From positions 3,033,501 through 3,097,500 of the forward strand of contig NZ_BAAAXG010000026.1 of NCBI RefSeq assembly GCF_039535475.1: a stretch of 64,000 nucleotides of DNA. The letters are read 5' to 3'. Positions 8,369 to 18,271 of the stretch are shown in pieces (position 1 is the first letter of the stretch; every line of letters starts with the position of its first letter). A program made the translations under genes and the position numbers. The notes under the pieces were generated by a model. It saw nothing but the letters and a program-made list of their open reading frames with translations, did not search any database and was not told where the DNA came from. Source of the DNA: Streptomyces showdoensis. GTDB lineage: Bacteria > Actinomycetota > Actinomycetes > Streptomycetales > Streptomycetaceae.

Positions 8369-9418
8369 TCAGTCGACCGGCACTCCCACGGCAGACCAGG
8401 CGTCCCGCACGGCCGTGACTTCCTCGCCGTCGCCGTAGCGGGCCTTCGCCGCCGCGACCGTGGCCGCCGCGAACTCGGCGAAATCGGCCTCCGAGCTCAG
8501 GGACCCGCCGGTCAGCGTGTCGTACCAGATCTGCCCGGCCCGCTCCCAGGCGTTGCCGCCGAGGGCGGTGGCGACCAGGTAGAAGGCGTGGTTGGGGATG
8601 CCCGAGTTGATGTGGACGCCGCCGTTGTCGGCGTGCGTACGGACGTAGTCGTCCATCGTCGCGGGCTGCGGGTCCTTGCCGAGGACGTCGTCGTCGTACG
8701 CGGTGCCGGGCGCCTTCATGGAGCGCAGGGCCTCGCCCCGGTCGACGGCGGGGCCGAGCAGCCCGGCCCCGATCAGCCAGTCGGCCTGGTCGGCGGTCTG
8801 CCCGAGCGCGTACTGCTTCACGAGGGAGCCGAAGACGTCGGACATGGACTCGTTGAGCGCCCCGGACTGCCCGTAGTAGGCGAGGTCCGCGGTGTGCTGG
8901 GTGACGCCGTGGGCGAGCTCGTGGCCGATCACGTCCAGCGGGATCGTGAAGTCGAGGAAGAGCTCGCCGTCGCCGTCGCCGAACACCATCTGCTCGCCGT
9001 TCCAGAAGGCGTTGTCGTACTTCTCGTCGTAGTGGATGCTCGCGAGCAGCGGCATGGCCTCGCCGTCGATCGACTCACGGCCGTAGACGTTCTTGAACAG
9101 GTCGTAGGTGGCGCCGAGGCCCGCGTACGCCCGGTTCTCGGTGACGTCGCCGGTCTCCTCGCCGCCCTCGCCGCGGATCTTGGCGCCCGGCAGGTCGGTG
9201 CCGTTGCGGACGTCGTAGATCGTGCGCTGGACCCCGGCGGCCCTGGCCTTGGCCGTGGCCCGGTGCGCCGGCTCGGTGGGCGCGAGGCCGCGGGCGGTGC
9301 GCTGCGCGGCGTCGACCACGAGGGTCCGCCGGGCCGCCTCGGCGAGCGCCGGGTCGGCGGAGCGCGCGACCCGCTCCAGGATGTGGGGCGGGACGATCGT
9401 GCAGAAGTGGGGTGTCAT
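8369..9418 (-). CDS. Protealysin-like M4 metallopeptidase
   Basis: A 349-residue thermolysin-family protease. It has the zinc motif HELAH with the third ligand and catalytic environment in GALNESMSD, and the histidine in GGVHINSGIPNHAFY. There is no signal peptide; instead a short propeptide with the protealysin PPHILERVA motif lies near the N-terminus. The start is the ATG at 9418 (MTPHFCTIVPPH), because the open frame further upstream has no family similarity. It forms an operon with the emfourin-like inhibitor downstream and is divergent from the leuA leader. Confidence 0.93.
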   Translation of the reverse strand: MTPHFCTIVPPHILERVARSADPALAEAARRTLVVDAAQRTARGLAPTEPAHRATAKARAAGVQRTIYDVRNGTDLPGAKIRGEGGEETGDVTENRAYAGLGATYDLFKNVYGRESIDGEAMPLLASIHYDEKYDNAFWNGEQMVFGDGDGELFLDFTIPLDVIGHELAHGVTQHTADLAYYGQSGALNESMSDVFGSLVKQYALGQTADQADWLIGAGLLGPAVDRGEALRSMKAPGTAYDDDVLGKDPQPATMDDYVRTHADNGGVHINSGIPNHAFYLVATALGGNAWERAGQIWYDTLTGGSLSSEADFAEFAAATVAAAKARYGDGEEVTAVRDAWSAVGVPVD

Positions 9419-9502
9419 GACGGCAATGTGGCAGCACGTGCCGCCAGTGTCACTAGCTGTGACCATGATTGGCGAAATGGAGTGATGGATCACCATTCGG
9501 CA

Positions 9503-9530
9503 TTGACGCCGGTCCCGTCCCGCATACTGA
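9503..9530 (+). promoter_or_regulatory. Candidate leuA promoter
   Basis: TTGACG (9503-9508), 16-nt spacer, TACTGA (9525-9530), about 48 bp before the leader peptide ATG. A second possible -10, TATGGT, lies at 9562-9567. Confidence 0.4.
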
Positions 9531-9569
9531 AACGGGACGTCCGCCTCCGCCGGGCCTGGGCTATGGTGA

Positions 9570-11477
<1,908 letters not shown>

Positions 11478-11490
11478 CCCATCCGGCACC

Positions 11491-11530
11491 CCGCTGCCCC
11501 GCACCCCTCCGAGGGGGTGCGGGGCAGCGG
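11491..11530 (+). terminator. leuA terminator
   Basis: A perfect 17-bp stem: CCGCTGCCCCGCACCCC (11491-11507) with GGGGTGCGGGGCAGCGG (11514-11530), 6-nt loop, no T tract. Confidence 0.8.
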
Positions 11531-11657
11531 CGCGTGCTCCGCCCGCTTGCGGGTCGCGCGGGCGGCGCGCCGGGTCCGCGTGTGACGTGCGTCACCGTTT
11601 CAGGTTCGCTTAAGGAAGATCGTGATGACATGCCGGAATCGGTGCGAAATCAGGTGA

Positions 11658-11673
11658 GTTGACGCCACATCAG
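11658..11673 (+). promoter_or_regulatory. Surface-gene palindrome, weak copy 3
   Basis: GTTGACGCCACATCAG keeps the TGA(C/T)G...CATCAG framework of the other copies (11 of 16 matches to the 54.5 kb copy) and lies 69 bp before the ATG at 11742. It is the weakest of the four. Confidence 0.35.
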
Positions 11674-11741
11674 CGCATGGCGGAAGGTCGGCTCGTCCCC
11701 TCGGACACCTCCCTCCCCGCACTCCTCGACCTGGAGCTCGC

Positions 11742-13058
11742 ATGCGCACGTCCGCTGCCGTGGCCGCCGTCCTCGCGGTGACCGGTGCCGCCCTCACCTG
11801 GGCCCCCGCCGCCTCCGCCGCCACCGCGTGCGACTCGAACCCGCTGGGCGTGGCCGGCCGCTACGCCGAGTTCGTCGAGAAGGACTCCGTGCGCCACTCC
11901 GACTCCGAGGGAGCCGTCGCCGTCGGCGGCGACGCCACCTTCGGCGACCCGAAGCGGCCCTCCGGCTTCTCCATCGGCAGCCGCCTCACCTCCGGCGACC
12001 TCGCCGCGCTCCCGGGCGGCCACAGCCTGGTCGTCGGCGGCACCCTGTTCGCCAACCAGGTCGTCCTCGACAAGGGCACCGGCGTCGCCGCCAAGGTCGT
12101 CGACCGCTCCACCAAGGGCTCCGGCTTCGGCGTCGACGGCGACAAGGTGAAGGAGGGCCCCTCGCCGATCGACTTCGGCAAGGAGTTCGGCACCCTGCGC
12201 GGCCTCTCCGCCGGCTGGGCCGCCGTCGAGCCCAACGGCACCGTCGGCCGCTCCACCGACTACCAGGGCCTGATGCTCACCGGCACGGACGCCAAGCTCA
12301 ACGTCTTCGCCGTGGCCGCCGCCGACCTGCAGAAGGCCGGCGCGATATCGATCAAGGTCCCGGCCGGCTCCTCCACCCTCGTCAACGTCCTCGGCGGCTC
12401 GTACGACATGAGCACCGCCCCCACCTACGGCGTCTACCTCTGGGACGAGGCCAAGGGCGGCCTGGTCATGGACGACTACAACGCGGGCAGCGACGCCTTC
12501 AAGAGCGTCCGCTCCAAGCTGCTGTGGAACTTCCCGCAGGCCGAGAGCGTGAAGAAGAACTACACCTCCTGGCCCGGCACGATCTTCGCGCCGAACGCCA
12601 CCGTCGAGATGGGCGGCCCCGGCGTCGGCCCCGGCCACGTCAACGGCTCCGTCGTCGCCGAGAAGCTGCTCACCGTGCCCGGCGCCGAGACCCACCAGAT
12701 GAACTTCACCGGCTGCCTGCCCACCGGCACGACCCCCGGCAAGCCCCCGGTCACCCCCGAACAGCCGAAGCCCACCCCGACGGACGTCCCAAGCAAGCCG
12801 CCGGTCCCGACCACCCCGGCGACGACCCCGCCGGGCCCGGCCACCCCCACCCCGTCGGAGACGGCCCCGACGGCGCCTTCGGAGTCCCCCTCCACCTCGG
12901 CCCCGGCCCCGGCGCCGTCCCCCTCGTCCACCCCGGAGGGTGATCTCGCCACCACCGGTTCGGCCTTCGGGCCGGCCGCGATGGGCGTCGCGGGAGCGGT
13001 CGTCCTGCTCGGCGGCGGCTTCCTGGCCTTCGCCAAGCTGCGCAAGCGCGCTTCCTGA
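11742..13058 (+). CDS. Choice-of-anchor A surface protein with LAxTG sorting signal
   Basis: A 438-residue wall protein. It has a signal peptide (hydrophobic AAVLAVTGAALTWAPAASA, cleavage near residue 27), then a choice-of-anchor A domain of about 290 residues (GAVAVGGDATFG, NVLGGSYDM, WNFPQAESV, WPGTIFAPNATV, NGSVVAEKL). A Pro/Thr/Ser-rich wall-spanning linker of about 90 residues follows. The end is a sorting signal: LATTG, a hydrophobic helix (AAMGVAGAVVLLGGGFLAF) and a KLRKR tail. LAxTG is the motif used by class E sortases of Streptomyces, so covalent anchoring is expected. The ligand is unknown. Confidence 0.9.
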   Translation: MRTSAAVAAVLAVTGAALTWAPAASAATACDSNPLGVAGRYAEFVEKDSVRHSDSEGAVAVGGDATFGDPKRPSGFSIGSRLTSGDLAALPGGHSLVVGGTLFANQVVLDKGTGVAAKVVDRSTKGSGFGVDGDKVKEGPSPIDFGKEFGTLRGLSAGWAAVEPNGTVGRSTDYQGLMLTGTDAKLNVFAVAAADLQKAGAISIKVPAGSSTLVNVLGGSYDMSTAPTYGVYLWDEAKGGLVMDDYNAGSDAFKSVRSKLLWNFPQAESVKKNYTSWPGTIFAPNATVEMGGPGVGPGHVNGSVVAEKLLTVPGAETHQMNFTGCLPTGTTPGKPPVTPEQPKPTPTDVPSKPPVPTTPATTPPGPATPTPSETAPTAPSESPSTSAPAPAPSPSSTPEGDLATTGSAFGPAAMGVAGAVVLLGGGFLAFAKLRKRAS

Positions 13059-13067
13059 CCCCCTGGA

Positions 13068-13106
13068 CGAGACCCGCCGCGCCCCCGTGGAGCGCGGCGG
13101 GTCTCG
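13068..13106 (+). terminator. Strong terminator hairpin
   Basis: CGAGACCCGCCGCGC (13068-13082) pairs perfectly with GCGCGGCGGGTCTCG (13092-13106), 9-nt loop. Confidence 0.8.
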
Positions 13107-13242
13107 GCCATCTCCCCGGCGTTCTGCTGACGAGGTGCTGACGCCGCATCATCGATGTGGCTAACATCACGCCAACGCCGGGCAGCGTTGCCCGGGGGTA
13201 CCTCCCGTGCCGAAGGCCACGGGGGAGCGAAGGAGGTGCGGC

Positions 13243-13938
13243 GTGCGGGCAGCGCGGAAGTCATCGGACCGGAGCAGGGTGCTCTGCGGGATCCGAACCT
13301 CCTGGAACACGATCGGCGACGGCGAGTTCTTCTGCGAGGAGTGCGGCGGGGACCGCAACTACCGCCGTCGCACCGGCCGCCGCCGCTTCGCCCTCCTGGG
13401 CGTGCCGCTGCTGCCCCGGGGCGAGGCGGGCCCGGTCGTCGAGTGCGCCGCCTGCCACACCCACTTCGGCACGGACGTGCTGACCCACCCGACGACCGGC
13501 AGGTTCTCGGCGATGCTGCGGGACGCCGTGCACACCGTCGCCCTCGCCGTCCTCGCCGCCGGCGGCACCACCTCCCGCACCGCCGTCGACACCGCCGCCG
13601 CCGGGGTCCGGGCGGCCGGGTTCACGGACTGCACGGCGCTCCAGCTCGTCGACCTCGTCGAGGCGCTCGCCGCCGACACCGGGCGCTTCCTGCCCGACAT
13701 CAGCAGCGGCGGAGCGGCCCTCGCCATCGAGCTCCACGAGGCCCTCGAACCCCTCGCCCCGCACCTGGCCGCCGCCGGCCGCGAATCGATCCTGCTCCAG
13801 GGCGCCCGCATCGCCCTCGCGGACGGCCCGTACAGCCCGGCCGAGCGGGAGGTCCTGGGCACGGTGGGCAACGCGCTGGCGCTCTGTACGGACGACACGG
13901 CGCGGCTGCTGGCGATGGCGCGGACTACGCCGCTGTAG
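13243..13938 (+). CDS. TerB-family protein with N-terminal zinc ribbon
   Basis: A 231-residue protein. The N-terminal third has cysteine pairs CEECGG and CAAC that look like a zinc ribbon; the rest is an all-helical TerB (tellurite-resistance family) domain, including DGPYSPAEREVLGTVGNAL. Cytoplasmic, no signal. The GTG at 13243 has a perfect AGGAGG six bases upstream, so it is preferred over the ATG-less upstream extension to 13207. Its 3' end overlaps the convergent TPR gene by 14 bp. TerB domains act in stress-response scaffolds; the partner here is unknown. Confidence 0.8.
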   Translation: MRAARKSSDRSRVLCGIRTSWNTIGDGEFFCEECGGDRNYRRRTGRRRFALLGVPLLPRGEAGPVVECAACHTHFGTDVLTHPTTGRFSAMLRDAVHTVALAVLAAGGTTSRTAVDTAAAGVRAAGFTDCTALQLVDLVEALAADTGRFLPDISSGGAALAIELHEALEPLAPHLAAAGRESILLQGARIALADGPYSPAEREVLGTVGNALALCTDDTARLLAMARTTPL

Positions 13939-15577
13939 GCGCCGCGGGCGCGGGGGAGGCCGGGGAGGCGGCGACAGGCCCCGCGGCGGCTGTTCCGCGC
14001 ACGCCGTGTGTGCCGTCCGATCCGTGTGCTCCGTGTGCTCCGGGTGTGCCGTCTGATCCATCCGATCCGTGTGCTTCGTGTGCTCCGTGTGTGCCGTCCG
14101 CGCCGTGTGTGCCGTGCGCTCCGTCCGCTCCGTACGTCCCGTACGCCTCCGGCACGGCTCCGAGGCGCCGGAAGGCGGCGCGGGCGGCCTCCCGCTCGCG
14201 CCGGGCCGCTCCCTCGTCGCCCGCCGCCCGCTCCGCCGCGGCGAGCAACAGCCGGGCCCGGGCCGCCTCGTAGGGGATGCCCAGCCCCAGCCAGAGCCCG
14301 AGCCCCCGCCGCAGCGGCTCCCGCGCCTCCTCGCCCCGGGCGAGCGCGAGCGCCCCGCGCGCGGTGGCGGCCGTCGCGGCGAGCAGCGGCACGCCGCGGG
14401 CCGGCTCCTCCAGCTCCACGACCGCCTCCTCGGCGGCCCGCGTCCCGCCGACCGCGAGGTGCGCCTCGGCGAGGGCGGCGAGCAGGCGGGCGCGGCCCAG
14501 GGCGTCGTGCGCGCGGTCGCTCTGGCAGTCCAGGGCCAGCCGTAGCCCCGCGAGCGCCGCGTCGGGACGGCCCTGGGCGAGGCGGAGCAGGGCGAGCCCC
14601 GGCTGGGGGACCCGGCCCAGCGCGTGCGCGCGGGCGTACGAGCGGGCCGCCTCGTCCGGGCGGCCCCGGCGGCGGCTGAGCTCCCCGACGGCGTACGCGG
14701 CGCCCGCGGCCGCGTCCAGCGCGTCCTCCAGGGCCTCCTGCCAGACCAGCCGCGCCTCCTCCTCGGTGCGCGCCCAGTCGCCGAGGAGGTCGAGCACCTC
14801 GACGTGGTGGAGGCGGAGGGGGGCGCGGAAGGGGGTGGGGGGCGAAGGGGAGGCCGCGGTGGCGGTGGCGGTGGCGGGCGGGGCGGAGCACCAGGCCATC
14901 GCCGCGTCCGTCCACGCCGCCAGGCGCCCGAACTCCGCCGCGCCCCGACAGGTGTCGAGGGCCAGGCGGTACAGGAGGCCGGTGGTCGTCCCGCTCAGCT
15001 CGCCGCGGGTCACGGGGGCCATGGCGGCGTCCAGCAGCGCGAGCCCTTCGGCCCGGCGGCCGCCGGCCAGGAGCAGGGCGCCCTCGGCCCGGCGGCTCAG
15101 GGCGAGCAGGTCGGGACTGCCGGAGCGGGCCGCGAGCCGGTGCACGCGCCGGGCGGCGGCCAGTGTGGCGGCGGGGTCGTGGTGCGCCTGGGCCTCGTCG
15201 AGGTCGGCGAGGGCGAGGAGGCACTGCTCGGGGCAGTCGGGCCGGCCGTCCAGGTGGTGCCGGGCCCGGTGCAGCCAGCCCGCGGCGGCCGCGGGCCGGC
15301 CGAGGCGCCGGTAGGCCTGGTGGAGCCACCAGGCGGTGAGCCCGGCGCCCCGCCAGTCGCCCTCGGCCACGTGGGCGGCATGGGCGCGCAGGCGGGCGGA
15401 GACCGACTCGTCGACGTGGCCGGACCACCAGGCGGAGGCGGCGAGCGCGTCGAGGTCCCCGGGCGCGAGGGGGCCGGTGGGGTGCCGGTCGGCCTCGTGC
15501 AGGAGGGCGTACGCCCCGGTCCAGTCCTCGCGGGCCGCGGCGGTGCGGGCCCGCTCGACGGCGGCCGTGCCGGTCAT
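13925..15577 (-). CDS. Tetratricopeptide-repeat protein with His/Gly/Asp repeat tail
   Basis: A 550-residue all-helical protein with TPR-like repeats through about residue 470 (LHEADRH, QAYRRLGRPAAAAGWLHRARH, AAERAAGDEGAARREREAAR). The sequence resembles the TPR half of Streptomyces LuxR-type regulators, whose C-terminal HTH normally follows the AARAAFRRLGA helix. Here that position holds about 50 residues of GTHGADGTHGAH-type low complexity plus an Ala/Pro end, and no HTH. Residues 225-240 also contain an Ala/Thr/Pro run. The coding DNA of the tail is a 9-bp minisatellite (14000-14150). Possible partner-binding scaffold; function unknown. Confidence 0.7.
   Translation of the reverse strand: MTGTAAVERARTAAAREDWTGAYALLHEADRHPTGPLAPGDLDALAASAWWSGHVDESVSARLRAHAAHVAEGDWRGAGLTAWWLHQAYRRLGRPAAAAGWLHRARHHLDGRPDCPEQCLLALADLDEAQAHHDPAATLAAARRVHRLAARSGSPDLLALSRRAEGALLLAGGRRAEGLALLDAAMAPVTRGELSGTTTGLLYRLALDTCRGAAEFGRLAAWTDAAMAWCSAPPATATATAASPSPPTPFRAPLRLHHVEVLDLLGDWARTEEEARLVWQEALEDALDAAAGAAYAVGELSRRRGRPDEAARSYARAHALGRVPQPGLALLRLAQGRPDAALAGLRLALDCQSDRAHDALGRARLLAALAEAHLAVGGTRAAEEAVVELEEPARGVPLLAATAATARGALALARGEEAREPLRRGLGLWLGLGIPYEAARARLLLAAAERAAGDEGAARREREAARAAFRRLGAVPEAYGTYGADGAHGTHGADGTHGAHEAHGSDGSDGTPGAHGAHGSDGTHGVRGTAAAGPVAASPASPAPAAPTAA
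14000..14150 (+). repeat. Imperfect 9-bp minisatellite inside the TPR gene
   Basis: Variants of CCGTGTGCT / CCGTGTGTG / CCGATCCGT repeat in 3-codon phase and encode the alternating Gly-Thr-His and Gly-Ala-Asp tail of the TPR protein. In-frame repeat units suggest the tail can change length without frameshift. Confidence 0.75.
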
Positions 15578-15586
15578 GGCGTCACT

Positions 15587-15640
15587 TCCCTTCGCGCCCT
15601 CCCGGTCCTCTCAGCGTAGGACCGGGACGGCGCGAAGGGA
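15587..15640 (-). terminator. 23-bp inverted repeat after fprA and at the TPR gene start
   Basis: Arms 15587-15609 and 15618-15640 are complementary at 22 of 23 positions with an 8-nt loop. It ends transcription from the upstream ferredoxin reductase gene. The distal arm also contains the AAGGGA Shine-Dalgarno of the TPR gene, so read-through RNA would have a hidden ribosome site. Confidence 0.75.
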
Positions 15641-15662
15641 GCGCGCGGGGAGCGGGAAGGGC

Positions 15663-17036
15663 TCAGCCCAGGTCGACGCCGCTGGCGCGCAGCATCTCGT
15701 CGCGCTCGACGATCTTGACCCGCTCGCGGCCCTGCGGCTCGCCGAGCGCCTTCTCGGCGGCGTCGAGGGCGTACCAGCCCTCCCAGGTGGTGTACGCGAT
15801 GCCCTTGCCCTCCAGGAAGGACACGACGGCGTCCTCCTGCGGGGACTCGGGGGCGAGGAGCCGCCCGTTGGCGTGGTCGTCGAGGAGGTTGGCGACGGTC
15901 TCGTTGGCGTCGCCCTTGGTGTGGCCGATGAGGCCGACGGGGCCGCGCCGGATCCAGCCGGTGACGTAGGTGGAGGGCAGGTGGGCGCCGCTCTCCTCGA
16001 CGACCCGGCCGCCCGCGTCCGGGACGGTGCCGCTGGCGGCGTCCCAGGGCAGCTTGGGGAGCTCGTCGGAGAGGTAGCCGACGGCGCGGTAGACGGCCTG
16101 GACGTCCCAGTCGGTGGTCCGGCCGGTGCTCTTCACGTTGCCGGTGCCGTCGAGCTCGGTGCGCTCGGTGCGGAGGCCGACGACCTTGCCGTCCTCGCCG
16201 AGGATCTCGGAGGGCGACTCGAAGAAGTGCAGGAAGAGCTTGTGCGGGCGGTCGCCGGTGTCGCGGATCGCCCAGTTCTCCAGGGTCTTGGCGACCATGT
16301 CGGTCTGCTTGTTCTTGCGCCGCTCGGCGATGGAGCCCTCGTCGTAGTCGATGTCCTCGGGGTTGACGATGACCTCGATGTTCGGCGAGTGGTCGAGCTC
16401 GCGCAGCTCCATGGGGCTGAACTTGGCCTGGGCGGGGCCGCGGCGGCCGAAGACGTGGATCTCCAGGGCCTTGTTGGCCTTGAGGCCGTCGTAGACGTTC
16501 GCGGGGATCTCGGTGGGCAGCAGCTCGTCGGCGGTCTTGGCGAGGATGCGGGCCACGTCGAGGGCCACGTTGCCGACGCCGAGGACGGCGACCTTCTCGG
16601 CCTCCAGCGGCCAGGTGCGCGGGACGTCCGGGTGGCCGTCGTACCAGGAGACGAAGTCGGCGGCGCCGTAGGAGCCGTCGAGCTCGATGCCGGGGATGTC
16701 CAGGGCGCGGTCCGCGGTGGCGCCGGTGGAGAAGATCACGGCGTCGTAGAACGCGTGCAGGTCGTCCAGGTGCACGTCGGTGCCGTAGTCGACGTTGCCG
16801 AAGAGGCGGATCTGCGGCTTGTCGAGGACCTGGTGCAGGGCGGTGATGATGCCCTTGATGCGGGGGTGGTCGGGCGCGACGCCGTAGCGGATCAGGCCGA
16901 AGGGGGCGGGCATCCGCTCGAAGAGGTCGATGGACACACCCGGCTCGGTGGCGGCCTCGGACTTCAGCAGCGCGTCAGCGGCGTAGATTCCGGCGGGGCC
17001 GGCGCCGACGATCGCGACCCGGAGGGGGCGGGGCAT
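15663..17036 (-). CDS. fprA: Ferredoxin-NADP reductase (FprA type)
   Basis: A 457-residue FAD flavoprotein of the adrenodoxin-reductase family, moving electrons between NADPH and ferredoxin. Seen: the FAD-binding GAGPAGIYAA (residues 11-20), PFGLIRYGVAPDHPRIK (flavin and ferredoxin side), a NADP-binding GVGNVALDVARIL, GRRGPAQAKFSP, and a C-terminal GWIRRGPVGLIGHTKGDA. Length and motif order are standard for actinobacterial FprA. It is a single gene; a palindrome and a hairpin lie in its upstream region. Confidence 0.93.
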   Translation of the reverse strand: MPRPLRVAIVGAGPAGIYAADALLKSEAATEPGVSIDLFERMPAPFGLIRYGVAPDHPRIKGIITALHQVLDKPQIRLFGNVDYGTDVHLDDLHAFYDAVIFSTGATADRALDIPGIELDGSYGAADFVSWYDGHPDVPRTWPLEAEKVAVLGVGNVALDVARILAKTADELLPTEIPANVYDGLKANKALEIHVFGRRGPAQAKFSPMELRELDHSPNIEVIVNPEDIDYDEGSIAERRKNKQTDMVAKTLENWAIRDTGDRPHKLFLHFFESPSEILGEDGKVVGLRTERTELDGTGNVKSTGRTTDWDVQAVYRAVGYLSDELPKLPWDAASGTVPDAGGRVVEESGAHLPSTYVTGWIRRGPVGLIGHTKGDANETVANLLDDHANGRLLAPESPQEDAVVSFLEGKGIAYTTWEGWYALDAAEKALGEPQGRERVKIVERDEMLRASGVDLG

Positions 17037-17083
17037 GACGGGGTTCCCTTCGCAAGCGACGTGTCGGCGAGGGCCCGCCGCAC

Positions 17084-17097
17084 TTAGGTCACCCTAA
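17084..17097 (-). promoter_or_regulatory. Palindrome TTAGGTCACCCTAA upstream of fprA
   Basis: TTAGG and CCTAA arms are separated by four bases, about 50 bp upstream of the fprA start. It resembles half-sites of DmdR/IdeR iron boxes but is shorter than the 19-bp consensus, so the assignment is tentative. Confidence 0.35.
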
Positions 17098-17145
17098 ATA
17101 ATGCGTCGCGCGCGTCGGTACCCGCCCCCGGTCTATGGCCTCATA

Positions 17146-17176
17146 AGGCGGACTTATGGGTTCCATAAGTCCGCCT
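17146..17176. terminator. 14-bp perfect hairpin upstream of fprA
   Basis: AGGCGGACTTATGG (17146-17159), GTT loop, CCATAAGTCCGCCT (17163-17176). It lies directly downstream of the DUF3592 gene on the minus strand and probably ends its transcript. Confidence 0.65.
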
Positions 17177-17202
17177 GCCCCTTGTCGTGCCGGGTCACCT
17201 TG

Positions 17203-18045
17203 TCATGGAGAGGTGGTGCCGTTCCAGGCCGGTCCCTCGAAGAAGCCGAGGAAGGCGGCGACCACCGAACCGACGGCGCCGGCGGTGAAGAGAAGTCCGA
17301 CGCCGAGGACGGACAGCGCCACGGCGGCGGTCCGGATGCGCCGGGCGCGGGAGCGGAGGGGCGCCACGCGGCCGGGGTCCCGGGGATCGTAGGCCGCCTC
17401 GATGTTCCACGACTGCTCGCTGCTCCGCACGGTGCGGATCACGCCGCCGGGGTCCGTGTACGCGTATCGGCCGTGCTCGCCCCGGAGTCGGATGGCGGAG
17501 GTCCGGACACCGTGCTTCCGCAGGTGCCGCTCCTCGTGCGGCTCGAACAGCAGGAATGCGCCCAGGGCCGTGATCGGGATCGCGAAGAAGGCGGACGGGA
17601 TGATCGCCGTCATGGCGACCGGGTGCCCCGTGACGCCCACCAGGACGCACAGCGCGACGGCCGCGAGAGTGCCGAGGAGGGCGCCGCGCTTCAGCCCGCG
17701 GATCCAGTTCCGGTAGCTCGGCTGGTAGAGGCGCTCGCCCGAGACGAGGTCCGCCCCGTCGGCCTCCTCGGTCCGCTCCGGCAGCGCCGCGTTCACGGCC
17801 TCGGCGAAGGAGGCCGCGGCGGCCTCGTCCACGTCCCAGATCCGGTGGACGTGGCGGGTGACCGTGGCGGGCGCGGTGGTCAGCTCGATCGTGACGGTCC
17901 GCCCTTCCGCGACGACCCGGCCCACGGCCTTCAGTGGGATGTGCGTCTCCTCGTGCGGGCGGCGCACGAGCAGCGCCTCGCCCTCGGTGCGCACGACGGT
18001 GTCCTTGCCGCCGTGCAGGACGGGTATGGGCGCAGTGATCGACAT
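17203..18045 (-). CDS. DUF3592-type membrane protein (280 aa)
   Basis: The N-terminal ~120 residues are soluble beta sequence (LLVRRPHEETHIPLKAVGRV and on). Two adjacent TM helices follow (GALLGTLAAVALCVLVGVTG; AIIPSAFFAIPITALGAFLLF). Then comes a DUF3592-like loop (YAYTDPGGVIRTV ... AAYDPRDPGRV) and a last TM pair-like stretch (AAVALSVLGVGLLFTAGAVG). ATG 18045 was chosen because the frame beyond it is anti-coding-like sequence. A shorter relative with the same YTDPxG core lies at 19530. Function unknown. Confidence 0.75.
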   Translation of the reverse strand: MSITAPIPVLHGGKDTVVRTEGEALLVRRPHEETHIPLKAVGRVVAEGRTVTIELTTAPATVTRHVHRIWDVDEAAAASFAEAVNAALPERTEEADGADLVSGERLYQPSYRNWIRGLKRGALLGTLAAVALCVLVGVTGHPVAMTAIIPSAFFAIPITALGAFLLFEPHEERHLRKHGVRTSAIRLRGEHGRYAYTDPGGVIRTVRSSEQSWNIEAAYDPRDPGRVAPLRSRARRIRTAAVALSVLGVGLLFTAGAVGSVVAAFLGFFEGPAWNGTTSP

Positions 18046-18271
18046 GGGCGTGATCGTAGGGCGGCGAACGGCACTCCCGGGTGGGTTTTCGGGCCGCCCG
18101 CCCGTTCGCCCGGGCCGTCGGGGCGGGCCGGTGGGCGTGGTGCCGCGCAACCCGTCTCCCGGGGCGGTGGGTCGTGCGGCCCGGGCCCTGTCGGCGGGTG
18201 GAGGGCGGGAGGGGCGGCGCGTTATTGTCCACCTTGCCGATAAGGGGCGCGGGGGAAGGGGTGAGGGGCGC

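Noticed and set aside
17084..17102. Full 19-bp DmdR/IdeR iron box at fprA
   Set aside because: Only the first half-site matches; the second arm is five bases too close, so it is listed only as a palindrome.
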